A stretch of 6,252 bases of DNA from contig JAMOVZ010000406.1 in NCBI GenBank assembly GCA_027061865.1, positions 1-6,252 of the forward strand, in the 5' to 3' direction. Positions 5,517 to 6,252 of this stretch are shown piece by piece. Below the pieces are notes generated by a model. The model did not search any database and was not told the origin of the DNA. It saw only the letters and a program-made list of their open reading frames with translations. Source of the stretch: Desulfobacterales bacterium (GTDB taxonomy: Bacteria; Desulfobacterota; DSM-4660; Desulfatiglandales; Desulfatiglandaceae). Position 1 is the stretch's first letter; each line of letters starts with the position of its first letter. Position numbers and translations under genes: made by a program.

Positions 5517-6252
5517 ATGGGGAAGGATTTGCTTGCAGTGATCATGGCGGGGGGATCAGGCACGCGCTTTTGGCCTGCCAGCCGAAGGCTTAGGCCCAAG
5601 CAGTTTTTGGCTATCACAGGACCTGATCCAATGGTGGTTGAAACATGCAACAGGCTTTCAGGCCTTGTTTCTGATGATAACATAGTCTTGATCCTTGGAA
5701 AGGAGCATCTGCCAGAGGCAAGAATGCTCTTTGAGGCAAGGCCTGTTCACTTGTTAGCAGAGCCTGTCGGGAGAAATACTGCCCCATGTATCGGCTTGGG
5801 TGCTGTTTATGCAAAGCACCTGGGCCACCAAGGGGCCATCGCCTTTCTGCCTGCGGACCACTATATCGCCGACCGCTCACGATTCCTTGACTCTCTTAAA
5901 ACAGCAGCCACCCTGGCCATGGAAGGCGGCATTGTAACCCTGGGCATTGTGCCCACAAGGCCTGAGACCGGTTATGGCTATATCAAGCGGAAAAATATAA
6001 ATACCGATGCCCCCTACTACGAAGTGGAAGCCTTTGTTGAAAAGCCTGACCTTGAAACTGCCCAAGAATACCTGAAAAGTGGCAACTATTTCTGGAATGC
6101 CGGCATATTTGTGGCAACTACCGATACCATCCTAAAAGAAATCGCCACACATCTTCCCTGGCTCCACCAGGGGCTGGAGGTGCTATCCAAGGCCCTGGAG
6201 CAAGGCAATTTTGAAGATGCTCTGGCCTCTGTCTATCCTGAACTCAAAGCAT
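5517..6252 (+). CDS. manC: Mannose-1-phosphate guanylyltransferase, N-terminal part (runs off window)
   Basis: An open frame of 245 codons with no stop before the window edge. It makes GDP-mannose from mannose 1-phosphate and GTP in the cytoplasm, feeding polysaccharide or LPS synthesis. The N-terminus has the nucleotidyltransferase signature AGGSGTRFWPASR (11-23) with PKQF (27-30). AEPVGRNTAP (81-90), LPADHYI (111-117), RPETGYGYI (148-156), FVEKPD (173-178) and WNAGIF (193-198) follow, all hallmarks of the ManC/type II GMP family. The missing C-terminus would show whether the protein is the single-domain form (about 350 residues) or the bifunctional form with a phosphomannose isomerase cupin (about 470). 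The ATG at 5517 begins just before the core strand; the in-frame GTG at 5514 is an alternative, and the only upstream signal is a weak GGGGGA. The 114-base gap after argJ has no obvious terminator, so read-through from argJ is possible. Confidence 0.93.
   Translation, partial: MGKDLLAVIMAGGSGTRFWPASRRLRPKQFLAITGPDPMVVETCNRLSGLVSDDNIVLILGKEHLPEARMLFEARPVHLLAEPVGRNTAPCIGLGAVYAKHLGHQGAIAFLPADHYIADRSRFLDSLKTAATLAMEGGIVTLGIVPTRPETGYGYIKRKNINTDAPYYEVEAFVEKPDLETAQEYLKSGNYFWNAGIFVATTDTILKEIATHLPWLHQGLEVLSKALEQGNFEDALASVYPELKA

Noticed and set aside
5390..6065. Three minus-strand frames opposite manC and its leader
   Set aside because: The plus strand carries an uninterrupted ManC frame with all family motifs; the first of these frames also reads through the heptad repeat.

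Overview
The window most resembles a mesophilic Gram-negative bacterium of the former Deltaproteobacteria (Desulfobacterota or a relative). The reasons are a periplasmic TRAP transporter, the SecA tail type, a bifunctional-type ArgJ, and mixed ATG/TTG starts with strong Shine-Dalgarno sites. The lineage is inferred from gene content and protein style, not from a marker gene. No tRNA, rRNA, CRISPR array, insertion sequence or phage gene is visible.

Layout. Bases 1-175 (+) are the last 57 codons of secA, ending in its zinc-binding SEC-C tail. Bases 232-4030 (-) form one compact cluster, transcribed dctP > dctQ > dctM > panE: a complete three-part TRAP transporter followed by a ketopantoate-reductase family enzyme. 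Bases 4031-4190 are a divergent control region, with a strong sigma70-type promoter for dctP, a weaker one for argJ, and a small perfect palindrome between the two -35 boxes. Bases 4191-5402 (+) are argJ. A 114-base spacer holding a degenerate 7-base tandem repeat follows, and then the 5' part of manC (5517 to the window end, +).

How the genes work together. DctP captures an organic acid in the periplasm and DctQ/DctM import it with Na+. PanE, 22 bases behind dctM and with its own good ribosome site, would be made from the same transcript, so the imported compound may be a 2-oxo acid or a precursor linked to it. ArgJ (arginine biosynthesis) and ManC (GDP-mannose for polysaccharides) are housekeeping genes on the opposite strand, the strand of secA. 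The TRAP-panE block therefore looks like a cassette placed between secA and argJ.

No clearly new biological system is present. The observations most worth checking are the intercistronic hairpin that pairs fully only in the dctP-dctQ mRNA sense, the palindrome between the divergent promoters, the heptad repeat before manC, and the TRAP-PanE pairing. Several start codons need correcting from the longest reading frame: dctM (TTG), dctP, panE and probably argJ (TTG).
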